DNA of 64,000 nt, from NCBI RefSeq assembly GCF_039536325.1, contig NZ_BAAAYO010000020.1, positions 109,215-173,214 of the forward strand, given 5' to 3'. Positions 8,812-16,199 of this stretch are shown piece after piece. Each line of letters begins with the position of its first letter. Position 1 is the stretch's first letter. The notes beneath the pieces are model-generated. The model saw only the letters and a list, made by a program, of their open reading frames with translations. It did not search any database and was not told the DNA's origin. The position numbers were made by a program, and so were the translations under genes. Origin of the DNA: Paenibacillus_AB hodogayensis. Its GTDB lineage: Bacteria; Bacillota; Bacilli; Paenibacillales; NBRC-103111.

Positions 8812-9684
8812 TTAGCCGCGGAGTGTATTGGCCAAAGACATCATAGTGTCGGCGGATGTGAGCGCTTTGGCGTTCAATTGGAAAGCCCGCTGCGTCAACA
8901 TCAGCTCGGTCATTTCTTCCGTCATATTTACATTGGACTGCTCCAGAAACCCTTGTCGCACGCTTACTTTATCCGCTTCCGGATTGGCCCCGTCCAGAGC
9001 GACCACCCTCAAAACTCCCCCAAGCGCGGGATCGACGGAATCCGGGAGCTTATATAAGTTGTCTCCCATGTTCTCGAGCCATTGCGGACGTACGACCTGT
9101 ACCAGCTTCAACGCCCCCGCCGGAACCGGTGGCTGCCCAGGGTCCAGATCGTTATAAGCGGTAACGGCCCCGTCCGCACCGATCTGCAGCCGATAGTTGT
9201 TTGGTATACGGATAGGCTGATCGTCGGTTCCCAGCACCAGATGTCCTTCGGCCGTCATCAAATAGACGTTCGCTTGATCATCGGGCAGCTCTTTGAGAGT
9301 GAAAGACCCGTCGCGGGTCCAAGCCGTCTGCCGCGTCGGCTGACCGTCCGCGCCGATTCCGGGGATCGCGACCTCAAAGAGGGCGTCTCCTTCAATCGCC
9401 AGGTCAGTAGGCCGATCGGTCTGCTTGAACGAGCCTTGGGCCATCAAGGTTTGAATCTGCCCGATTCTGGCTCCCCAGCCTTGAGTCAATCCGAGCGGCG
9501 ACAACCGTCCGGCCTGCTGAAACGAGTCGGGTTGACGCATCGTGGTCGTCAGGACGTCGTGAAACGTCGCTTCCTTCCTTTTAAAGCCGGTCGTCCCGAT
9601 GTTAGCCATATTGTTGGCAATAATATCAAGCTTCTGCTGAATTCCCTGCATGGAGACGTATGAGTTGATCATCGAATGGTTCAT
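8812..9684 (-). CDS. flhP: Flagellar basal-body rod/hook-type protein FlhP
   Basis: A 290-residue FlgG-family rod protein. The N-terminal rod motif reads LDIIANNMANIGTTGFKRKEATF. The C-terminal flagellar motif reads EQSNVNMTEEMTELMLTQRAFQLNAKALTSADTM. These paired termini form the coiled coils of axial flagellar proteins. It follows flhO by 12 bp and precedes the EpuA-like gene. The flhO-flhP pair downstream of mbl matches B. subtilis, where the two are distal rod proteins. The rest of the flagellar regulon is not in this window. Confidence 0.92.
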   Translation of the reverse strand: MNHSMINSYVSMQGIQQKLDIIANNMANIGTTGFKRKEATFHDVLTTTMRQPDSFQQAGRLSPLGLTQGWGARIGQIQTLMAQGSFKQTDRPTDLAIEGDALFEVAIPGIGADGQPTRQTAWTRDGSFTLKELPDDQANVYLMTAEGHLVLGTDDQPIRIPNNYRLQIGADGAVTAYNDLDPGQPPVPAGALKLVQVVRPQWLENMGDNLYKLPDSVDPALGGVLRVVALDGANPEADKVSVRQGFLEQSNVNMTEEMTELMLTQRAFQLNAKALTSADTMMSLANTLRG

Positions 9685-9696
9685 CTGTTATCCCTC

Positions 9697-10593
9697 TCAC
9701 ACTCTGCCGACTTCATTCACGGCTTTTTCCATACTCTTGTCGTACGCTTGAATGACCTTTTGATTTGCCTCGTACATCCGGGATGCGGACATCATATCCA
9801 CCATCGCCTGAGTCGGATCGACATTGGACGTTTCCACGAAGCCTTGCTTCACTTCCACGCTATCTGTCGGAGCCGCCTGCACGGCTTGTCCGGCATCTGC
9901 CGGATCGAGACGGAACAAGCCGGACCCTTCCGGAATCATCCGAATCGGATTGTCCACCCGGGTGATCAGCATCCGGATCGGATTGCCTTGGCCATCGAGC
10001 AAAGCTTGTCCATTGACGGAGTCCAAAAGTTGGCCAAACTTATTGACGGTCACATTCGTAATCGGAATTTGCGTTTCGGTATCCAGCAAGACGATCGGCT
10101 GGCCGTTATCGCCAAGAACGCGAAACCCTTCGGCCGTCACCAAATCGCCTTGATCGTTGACATTCCATTTGCCGTTGCGCGTAAAACGCTGCTCCCCGGC
10201 TTCATTGGCCACAGTAAAAAACGCTTGCGGTTGAAATATGCGCTGTCCGTCTGCCGTTATCGTTTTCCCGCCGTCGAATGCCATTCCGGGCACTTGGATG
10301 TCGGAAACGATAGCGAAATCGAACGGGTTGCTCGTCTCCCGCATAATTCCCTGCACGTTGACCGTAAGCGCCTCTTCCGCCAGCACGCCCGTATTCAAAT
10401 GGCCCGTGTTCGCGACTTCCATTCCCGGCTTTCCTTCCATCAGACCGATCAGCATTTCCGGAAAAGATCGCGACACCGCCCGGCTCTGCTTAAATCCGGG
10501 CGTATTAATATTCGCGATATTGTTCGTAATTGTGTCATGCTTGCGCTGCTGCGACAGCATGCCGGCGGTAGCGGTGTACAGTCCCCTTAGCAT
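9697..10593 (-). CDS. flhO: Flagellar basal-body rod/hook-type protein FlhO
   Basis: A 298-residue FlgF/FlgG-type axial protein, paralogous to the following flhP. The N-terminal motif (KHDTITNNIANINTPGFKQS) and the C-terminal motif (VETSNVDPTQAMVDMMSASRMYEANQKVIQAYD) are intact. AGGAGG lies upstream of the ATG at 10593. The gap to mbl is 45 bp, consistent with one transcript from the mbl promoter. Confidence 0.92.
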   Translation of the reverse strand: MLRGLYTATAGMLSQQRKHDTITNNIANINTPGFKQSRAVSRSFPEMLIGLMEGKPGMEVANTGHLNTGVLAEEALTVNVQGIMRETSNPFDFAIVSDIQVPGMAFDGGKTITADGQRIFQPQAFFTVANEAGEQRFTRNGKWNVNDQGDLVTAEGFRVLGDNGQPIVLLDTETQIPITNVTVNKFGQLLDSVNGQALLDGQGNPIRMLITRVDNPIRMIPEGSGLFRLDPADAGQAVQAAPTDSVEVKQGFVETSNVDPTQAMVDMMSASRMYEANQKVIQAYDKSMEKAVNEVGRV

Positions 10594-10638
10594 GGAACGC
10601 GTCCTCCTAAACGAATCATCCGTTTCGGTCCGGCTTTA

Positions 10639-11640
10639 TCAGCCAAACTTTTTCTTGCTCACTTTATCGAGATTGTCCAGCATAATGCCTGTCCCGCGTA
10701 CGACACAGCTCATCGGATTGTCGGCGATCAGCACGGGCACCCTCAATTCATCGGCCAGCAATTGGTCGATGCCGTGCAGCATGGCGCCCCCTCCGGTCAG
10801 AATGACCCCCCGGTCGATAATATCCGCCGACAGTTCCGGCGGCGTCCGCTCCAATACGACCTTGGCCGCAGAAACGATCGAAGAGACGGTTTCCCACAAC
10901 GCTTCCTTGATTTCATCCGAACGAATCGTGACGGTCAACGGCAATCCGGACACCATGTCCCGTCCGCGAATATCCATCTCTTCCTTGCGCGTGTCCGAGT
11001 AGACCGTTCCAATCTTCAGCTTGATGTCCTCCGATGTCCGCTCTCCGATCAACAGCTTGTACTTCGATTTGATATACTTCATGATGGCCGCGTCGAACTT
11101 GTCTCCGGCCACCTTGATGGAAGAGGAGGTCACGATGTCGCCCATGGACAGAACGGCAACGTCCGTAGTCCCCCCGCCGATATCGACCACCATATTGCCG
11201 CTAGGCTGGAATATGTCCATTCCAGCCCCAATAGCAGCAGCTTTCGGTTCTTCCTCCAAATACACTTCCCTTGCGCCGCTCCGTTCGGCCGCTTCGCGAA
11301 TCGCTTTCTGCTCCACGGAAGTGATGTTGGCCGGAGCGCAGATCAGGATTCGCGGATGACTGTACCAACGTTTACCGCCGATCTTCAAAATAAAGTGCTT
11401 CAACATGAGTTCGGTAATTTCAAAATCGGCAATGACTCCGTCCTTCAAAGGGCGAATAGCCACAATATTGCCGGGCGTTCGGCCGACCATGCGATGAGCT
11501 TCCTCGCCAACGGCGAGAACCCGTTTCGAATCGCTTTCGATCGCGACGACGGAAGGCTCGTCCAGTACGACTCCCCGACCCTTGACGTGAATCAAAACGT
11601 TGGCCGTTCCCAAATCGATTCCGATATCTTTGCTTAACAT
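10639..11640 (-). CDS. mbl: MreB-like actin homologue Mbl
   Basis: A 333-residue bacterial actin directing lateral wall synthesis. Actin-fold motifs are present: phosphate-1 IGIDLGTANVLIHVKGRG at the N-terminus, GRTPGNIVAIRPLKDGVIADFEI, phosphate-2 VVDIGGGTTDVAVLSMG, and the adenosine motif GVILTGGGAMLHGIDQLL. The ATG at 11640 has GGGAGG 7 nt upstream; an in-frame upstream extension to 11697 lacks a ribosome site and is not family-like. Position next to spoIIID and flhOP supports Mbl rather than MreB of the mreBCD cluster. Confidence 0.95.
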   Translation of the reverse strand: MLSKDIGIDLGTANVLIHVKGRGVVLDEPSVVAIESDSKRVLAVGEEAHRMVGRTPGNIVAIRPLKDGVIADFEITELMLKHFILKIGGKRWYSHPRILICAPANITSVEQKAIREAAERSGAREVYLEEEPKAAAIGAGMDIFQPSGNMVVDIGGGTTDVAVLSMGDIVTSSSIKVAGDKFDAAIMKYIKSKYKLLIGERTSEDIKLKIGTVYSDTRKEEMDIRGRDMVSGLPLTVTIRSDEIKEALWETVSSIVSAAKVVLERTPPELSADIIDRGVILTGGGAMLHGIDQLLADELRVPVLIADNPMSCVVRGTGIMLDNLDKVSKKKFG

Positions 11641-11777
11641 CCTACATCCTCCCGGGAGCATTACGGAGCAATGCCACCACGCATAGACCTTGTACAAAGC
11701 CAGAGCTAATTAAGATCCGACTTTGTACAAGAGCCGTCCTGCGGGCGAACAATCCGTACAATACCTGCATACACATA

Positions 11778-11805
11778 AGTATACTTAATTCGACAACTTT
11801 TTCAA
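11778..11805 (-). promoter_or_regulatory. Sigma-A-type promoter upstream of mbl
   Basis: On the minus strand TTGAAA (11805-11800) and TATACT (11783-11778) are separated by 16 bp, about 140 bp before the mbl start. The -10 overlaps a perfect AAGTATACTT palindrome. Confidence 0.6.
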
Positions 11806-11882
11806 AATTCCTTTTTTTTAAACAAGGGTTTGTTCAATTTTTCACGGACCTTTATTTGCGCTTCCGAAGCAGAAGCGCTTTA

Positions 11883-12170
11883 TTACCGTACCGTCACAAG
11901 ATGATCGGCCGGTTTTTGCTGGCGAGTGCGCTTGTACTTGACCTTGGTCGCTTCTCCTCCCCTCAAATGCCGGATGGACTTGTGGTATTCCAGAATCAAC
12001 TTGACCTGATTGGCCAATTCCGGGTTAATCTCGGGCAGACGCTCCGTCAAATCTTTATGAACCGTGCTTTTGGAAACTCCGAATTCCTTGGCAATCGTAC
12101 GGACCGTCTGCCTCGTTTCCACAAGACTGCGACCGATCTTGATCGTGCGCTCTTTGATGTAATCGTGCAA
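11883..12170 (-). CDS. spoIIID: Sporulation transcription factor SpoIIID
   Basis: A 95-residue DNA-binding regulator of the mother-cell line. The core HDYIKERTIKIGRSLVETRQ, the helix-turn-helix TVRTIAKEFGVSKSTVHKDL and the conserved tail TERLPEINPELANQVK with YHKSIRHLRGGEATK are characteristic. The start is TTG at 12170: GGGAGG lies 8 nt upstream and the product then begins exactly at the conserved HDYIKER. The longer frame to 12266 has no site. The gene sits directly upstream of mbl, as in B. subtilis. The C-terminus (TRQQKPADHLVTVR) differs from the acidic tail of the Bacillus protein. Confidence 0.95.
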   Translation of the reverse strand: MHDYIKERTIKIGRSLVETRQTVRTIAKEFGVSKSTVHKDLTERLPEINPELANQVKLILEYHKSIRHLRGGEATKVKYKRTRQQKPADHLVTVR

Positions 12171-12204
12171 GCCCCTCGCCTCCCTACTCGAGTTGGTTTG
12201 GTAC

Positions 12205-12232
12205 AGTATATGAGGGGCAGGGCCATATATTC
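12205..12232 (-). promoter_or_regulatory. Candidate sigma-E promoter of spoIIID
   Basis: On the minus strand CATATACT (12212-12205) resembles the sigma-E -10, and GAATATAT (12232-12225) lies at about the right distance for a -35 containing ATA. It is about 35 bp before the TTG start. Sigma-E control of spoIIID is established in B. subtilis; its use here is inferred. Confidence 0.5.
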
Positions 12233-12283
12233 TTTGTTTCCAAGACTGACAAGCTTGCCTGTTCAAATTATTTTACAAAAGTC

Positions 12284-12317
12284 AAAAAAAAACAGCCGGA
12301 GCAATAAGCTCCGGCTG
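12284..12317 (-). terminator. Intrinsic terminator after spoIIQ
   Basis: A perfect 10-bp stem CAGCCGGAGC/GCTCCGGCTG with a 5-nt loop is followed on the minus strand by eight or more T residues. Confidence 0.9.
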
Positions 12318-12338
12318 GCATTCCCTCATATGTAGCGA

Positions 12339-13064
12339 TTACTTTCGAATAAGCGATTCCGGATTGACCGGTTCTCCGTTTTGCCGAACCTCGAAGTGAA
12401 CGTGTGTGCCAAGCTGTTTTTCCAGCTCGCTGCGGCCGGAGGTTGCGATTACTTCGCCCTTCTTGACCTGAACGTCCTTCGCGACCTTTACTTCGGACAG
12501 GCTTTGGTAAACGGTGACCGTGCCATCGTTGTGCGTAATCTCCACAAGCTGGCCGACGAGCGGATCGGTTTCGACTCTCGTCACTTTCCCGCTAAGGGCA
12601 GCCAGCACCTCGAACGGCTTGTCATCTTGTCGCGCCAGATCCACTCCGACGTGAGGAGTTAGCGTATCTCCATACTCGATCATAGCTGCCTGACGAACTT
12701 CGCTCGAAGCTTTGCTGTCGAAAAACTGCATGATGGTTTCTACATCATTCCGGTCTTTGACCGGCCATTGCATCGTTTCCGTATTGGCGGTTACAGCTAG
12801 CGCATCCGGCTTGTTAGTGGCGTCTGTCACGGACTGCGTCTTATTGACGTCCAGCCCGAACTCGTTTTCGGACAAGTTCTTCACGCCCGAATCCGTGTAG
12901 ACCCACATTAACGTTAGTATAATTGCCGCTGCTGCCATGTAAGTCGCCGGGAACACCCACTTTTTGCCCAACAGTTTTTTCCAGCCGCTAGATTTGGCTC
13001 CTTCGGTTGTTTTTGGAGCTTGTTCTACGGCTTGCAACTCTTTTTCTTTGTTTTGTTCATTCAT
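12339..13064 (-). CDS. spoIIQ: SpoIIQ-like M23 family protein (forespore engulfment)
   Basis: A 241-residue protein: cytoplasmic charged N-terminus, one transmembrane helix (residues 36-56), a linker, and a LytM/M23 domain (about 125-241). SpoIIQ is made in the forespore and pairs with SpoIIIAH across the septum. Unlike the B. subtilis protein, whose LytM domain lacks the first zinc ligand, this one keeps H138-x3-D142 (HVGVD) and H221-x-H223 (HVH), so it may be an active endopeptidase. It lies between spoIIID and spoIID, as expected. A sigma-F-type promoter is visible upstream and a strong terminator follows. Confidence 0.9.
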   Translation of the reverse strand: MNEQNKEKELQAVEQAPKTTEGAKSSGWKKLLGKKWVFPATYMAAAAIILTLMWVYTDSGVKNLSENEFGLDVNKTQSVTDATNKPDALAVTANTETMQWPVKDRNDVETIMQFFDSKASSEVRQAAMIEYGDTLTPHVGVDLARQDDKPFEVLAALSGKVTRVETDPLVGQLVEITHNDGTVTVYQSLSEVKVAKDVQVKKGEVIATSGRSELEKQLGTHVHFEVRQNGEPVNPESLIRK

Positions 13065-13085
13065 AGTTATATCACCTCAGTCACC

Positions 13086-13113
13086 ATTGTTGCCAGTTCA
13101 CTAGGTTTTATAC
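13086..13113 (-). promoter_or_regulatory. Candidate sigma-F promoter of spoIIQ
   Basis: On the minus strand GTATA (13113-13109) and GGCAACAAT (13094-13086) are 14 bp apart. They match the sigma-F/G consensus (GYWTA, then GGNRANAWT), 22 bp before the spoIIQ start. Sigma-F control of spoIIQ is known in B. subtilis. Confidence 0.7.
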
Positions 13114-13139
13114 GTGAGGTGATCCGAGAATTCATAGGA

Positions 13140-14162
13140 TTATGGAAGAGAAGAGATTTGCTCCAGCTTCACGCCTTGATAGTAGTATTGGATAATGGCC
13201 GCAGCGTTTTTCCCTTCCTTGGCCATTCCATTGGCTCCCCATTGGCTCATGCCGACGCCGTGACCGTAGCCGTACGTCGTCAGTTCGATAGACGCCCCTG
13301 CGAGCTTCCATGTAAATTGCGAGGAGTTCAGCTGCAGCTTTTCCCGAACCTCTCTTCCGGTAAATGCTTTGCCGCCGATCGTCACCGTCTTGATCCGATG
13401 CCCCTCGGTAGTGGAAACGATCTTCAAACCTCCGCTCCTGGCGAGCGCTGAGACGTCCGTAATCCCGAGACGGGAGGCAAACTCTTTCAAAGCGAATGTC
13501 GTCTTGGCCGTAAATTTGGGAGACAGCTCCTTGTCCCAGGGGCTGGGCACGCTGCGCAAATAAGGAATATAGTCCCGCCAGTAATCTTCGGAGTTCTCCG
13601 TATATCCGTTGCTGGTCGAGAAAAAGGAAGCTTGGATCGGCTTATGGTCATAGGTGATGATAAGACCGGCCGTTTCGTTGACGGCACGGTTCAGCTTGTC
13701 CAGCCGGGAGTCAAATTCAGTCTCCCCCCAATTACGCTTCATCTCATCCACGGTCACATAAGCTTGATGGGCAGTCGTATCGGTCACCAGCGCTCCTTCG
13801 GCGGGAACCTGGGACGTGTCGTGATCCATCCAACGTTTGACGATATAGGTTCGAGAAGCGATCGCTTGCGCCTTCAACGCTTCCAGTTCGAATTGGGCGG
13901 GCATCTCCGCCGCCACTACATTGCGAACATAGGTTTCCAACGGCACTTGCTCCACTTTCTGTTCCCGACTCAGGTAGACCGGTATAAGTGGAAGAGAGGT
14001 TCGGTCCGATCCTCCCTGTTGCAGCGAATCGACCGTAACGGAAGGAAGGGCTGCAGGCGTCCTCTTGACCAGCATGCCGGGAAGCAGCAAGGTCACGCTC
14101 AGCAAAGCAGCCAGGAAAGCGGCGGCGGGCAACCAGACTTGCAAGGAAATTCGGTTCTTCAT
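13140..14162 (-). CDS. spoIID: Stage II sporulation protein D (SpoIID lytic transglycosylase)
   Basis: A 340-residue membrane-anchored peptidoglycan lytic transglycosylase that works with SpoIIM/SpoIIP during engulfment. Visible are an N-terminal helix (AAAFLAALLSVTLLLPG), the SpoIID core VRNVVAAEMPAQFELEALKAQAIASRTYIV with its catalytic Glu, STSNGYTENSEDYW, and the C-terminal GYGHGVGMSQWGANGMA. The ATG at 14162 has GGAGG close upstream; the longer frame to 14258 is unsupported. It follows murA in the same direction, as in B. subtilis. Confidence 0.95.
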   Translation of the reverse strand: MKNRISLQVWLPAAAFLAALLSVTLLLPGMLVKRTPAALPSVTVDSLQQGGSDRTSLPLIPVYLSREQKVEQVPLETYVRNVVAAEMPAQFELEALKAQAIASRTYIVKRWMDHDTSQVPAEGALVTDTTAHQAYVTVDEMKRNWGETEFDSRLDKLNRAVNETAGLIITYDHKPIQASFFSTSNGYTENSEDYWRDYIPYLRSVPSPWDKELSPKFTAKTTFALKEFASRLGITDVSALARSGGLKIVSTTEGHRIKTVTIGGKAFTGREVREKLQLNSSQFTWKLAGASIELTTYGYGHGVGMSQWGANGMAKEGKNAAAIIQYYYQGVKLEQISSLP

Positions 14163-14265
14163 TGGCTCCTCCAAGGACAATTCAGTCATCTGCGTCTCTA
14201 GCGGATGTACTGTTATCCTATGAGAGGAAGAGAGACCATAGAACGCAAGCGGCGGCAAAATAGAA

Positions 14266-14298
14266 GAACCGGTCCACTTTTGGTAGTGAGACCGGCTC
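14266..14298 (-). terminator. Terminator-like hairpin after murA
   Basis: GAACCGGTCCACT pairs with AGTGAGACCGGCTC, with one small bulge, 30 bp past the murA stop. On the minus strand it leads into a pyrimidine-rich TTCTTCTATTTT stretch. Confidence 0.65.
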
Positions 14299-14327
14299 TT
14301 TTCCGACTTGACTGCTATGTATTCGTA

Positions 14328-15653
14328 TTACGCCCATGTGGGCTGTACCGTAAAGATACTCATCTCGTGATTGGCAACTTGCTCGATTTCCTCGGCAGGC
14401 TCGACTCTCCGAATGTCCGCTCCCAATTCGCGCAGCTTCCGTTCAATATCCACGTACCCACGGTCGATATGGTGCGTCCCCGTAATTTCCGTTTCTCCGT
14501 CTGCCGCCAAAGCGGCCAAAATCAACGCCGCGCCGGCGCGAAGATCGGTTGCGCACACTTTAGCGCCCCTCAGCTTGGAGTTGCCGCTGACAATAGCGGT
14601 GCGTCCGTCTACTTTGATCTGGGCCTGCATGTTGCAAAACTGCTCGACATGCATGAACCGGTTCTCAAACACGGTCTCGGTCACGATGCCGGTGCCGTCA
14701 GATACGGCCAGCAAAGCCATCATCTGCGATTGCATATCGGTCGGAAAACCCGGGTACGGAAGCGTTTTTACGTCGACGGCACGCAGCGGCCGTTCTCTGG
14801 AAACTTGCACTCCGTTCTCGTCTTCTCCGACGGTAACACCCATCTCCTGAAGCTTGGAGATCACGGGACGGAGATGGTCGGCGATCGCCCCTTCGATATA
14901 AAGGGAGCTTCCCGATATGGCCGCTGCGATCATGAATGTACCGGCTTCAATCCGATCCGGAATGACGCAGTGTACCGCGCCCTGCATCGATTCGACTCCA
15001 TCGATCCGAATGACACCCGTGCCCGCGCCACGAATACGAGCTCCCATTGCGTTCAAATAGTTGGCCAAATCGACAATTTCCGGCTCGCGCGCGGCGTTCT
15101 CGATAATCGTTGTTCCTTCGGCCAGCGTAGCCGCCATCATAATGTTTTCGGTAGCGCCTACGCTTGCTACGTCCAAATATATTTTCGCCCCGCGCAGTCT
15201 GCCTTTCACCCGAGCTTCGATAAATCCTTGGCCGAATTCGATTTCGGCTCCTAGCGCTTCGAAGCCTTTCAGATGCTGATCGATCGGACGGGTGCCGATC
15301 GCGCAGCCGCCGGGCAGCGATACCCGGCAGTAGCCTTGGCGAGCCAGAAGCGGTCCCATGACTAAAAACGAAGCGCGCATTTTACGAACCCATTCGTACG
15401 GGGCCTCACAGGTCGAGATGTGCTCGGCATTGACTTGAATCGTTTCATTATGATAATGAACGCGTACGCCCAAGGACTTCAACACCTGACTGATCGTCAT
15501 GACATCATCCAAAGGAGGCGCGTCGTGTATAACGCTTTCTCCCTTCGTAGCCAATAAGGATGCCGCTATAATCGGCAATACCGCATTTTTGGCTCCGCTG
15601 ATTTTGACTCTTCCCGACAATCGTTTGCCACCGCGGACGATTATTTTGCTCAT
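14328..15653 (-). CDS. murA: UDP-N-acetylglucosamine 1-carboxyvinyltransferase MurA
   Basis: A 441-residue enzyme of the EPSP synthase superfamily. It catalyses the first committed peptidoglycan step (enolpyruvyl transfer from PEP to UDP-GlcNAc, cytosolic) and is the fosfomycin target. The N-terminus has SGAKNAVLPIIAASLL. The active-site loop SLPGGCAIGTRPID carries the catalytic Cys at residue 117, so a fosfomycin-sensitive form is expected. GGAGGGGG precedes the ATG at 15653. Position upstream of spoIID matches murAA of B. subtilis; Firmicutes usually have a second murA elsewhere. Confidence 0.96.
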   Translation of the reverse strand: MSKIIVRGGKRLSGRVKISGAKNAVLPIIAASLLATKGESVIHDAPPLDDVMTISQVLKSLGVRVHYHNETIQVNAEHISTCEAPYEWVRKMRASFLVMGPLLARQGYCRVSLPGGCAIGTRPIDQHLKGFEALGAEIEFGQGFIEARVKGRLRGAKIYLDVASVGATENIMMAATLAEGTTIIENAAREPEIVDLANYLNAMGARIRGAGTGVIRIDGVESMQGAVHCVIPDRIEAGTFMIAAAISGSSLYIEGAIADHLRPVISKLQEMGVTVGEDENGVQVSRERPLRAVDVKTLPYPGFPTDMQSQMMALLAVSDGTGIVTETVFENRFMHVEQFCNMQAQIKVDGRTAIVSGNSKLRGAKVCATDLRAGAALILAALAADGETEITGTHHIDRGYVDIERKLRELGADIRRVEPAEEIEQVANHEMSIFTVQPTWA

Positions 15654-15867
15654 CTTGTTCCCCCTCCGCGTTAGTTGAGCGGTATCCGACGCCGTCTGTA
15701 CGGGAAAAGCCCCGAACGCCCAGCGTCCAGTTTAACACCCGGCTATCGGCCCGGCAACTGTCAAAATAAGGCGCCGGCACGCTCCAGCTAAAGGTTTCGT
15801 AACCGCATTGCTTTTTGGAACGGTAGTCCGCTCCGAGTTCTACAAAGTTATTTCGTATCAACCAGTT

Positions 15868-15896
15868 GTATTACCATTGTTGACAACATCCGACAA
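15868..15896 (-). promoter_or_regulatory. Possible sigma-A promoter for murA
   Basis: On the minus strand TTGTCG (15896-15891) and TAATAC (15873-15868) have a 17-bp spacer, about 215 bp upstream of murA. The 255-bp spacer 15654-15908 otherwise shows no convincing gene; a ywmB-like gene, present upstream of murAA in B. subtilis, was not found. Confidence 0.35.
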
Positions 15897-15908
15897 TGTT
15901 ATTCGCTC

Positions 15909-16160
15909 TTAAAACATCCCTTTCAGCAGACGCGACCAGCCGAAATAATCGAGTATAAATCGCGCGGTCTGGTAGCCGAGCGCAATCGACAGCAGCACTT
16001 GCAGCATTTTAGCGGGCGCGCTTCTCGGCTGCTTCAGGAACAGGTCGAAACGGAACTGCTGCAGCGCCCACCAGGAAAGGCCAATGCACACGACCGTCAC
16101 CATAATGGAAATCAGGCTGTTCCATCCAAGCGAGTAATCCATTGCATCGGTAACGTCCAT
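15909..16160 (-). CDS. DUF1146 family membrane protein (YwzB-like)
   Basis: An 83-residue protein with two transmembrane helices (SLISIMVTVVCIGLSWWALQQF and MLQVLLSIALGYQTARFILDYF) joined by a short basic loop FDLFLKQPRSAPAK. This is the DUF1146/YwzB layout. In Bacillus ywzB also lies near the murAA/spoIID and atp regions. GGGATG precedes the ATG at 16160. Function unknown. Confidence 0.8.
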   Translation of the reverse strand: MDVTDAMDYSLGWNSLISIMVTVVCIGLSWWALQQFRFDLFLKQPRSAPAKMLQVLLSIALGYQTARFILDYFGWSRLLKGMF

Positions 16161-16199
16161 CCGTTAGTTCATCCCTTTCATATGGGGTTCGCTCTCGAT

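Noticed and set aside
15505..15861. 118-codon minus-strand frame upstream of murA as a ywmB homologue
   Set aside because: It overlaps the murA 5' end, has no ribosome site or signal peptide and shows no YwmB-like features.
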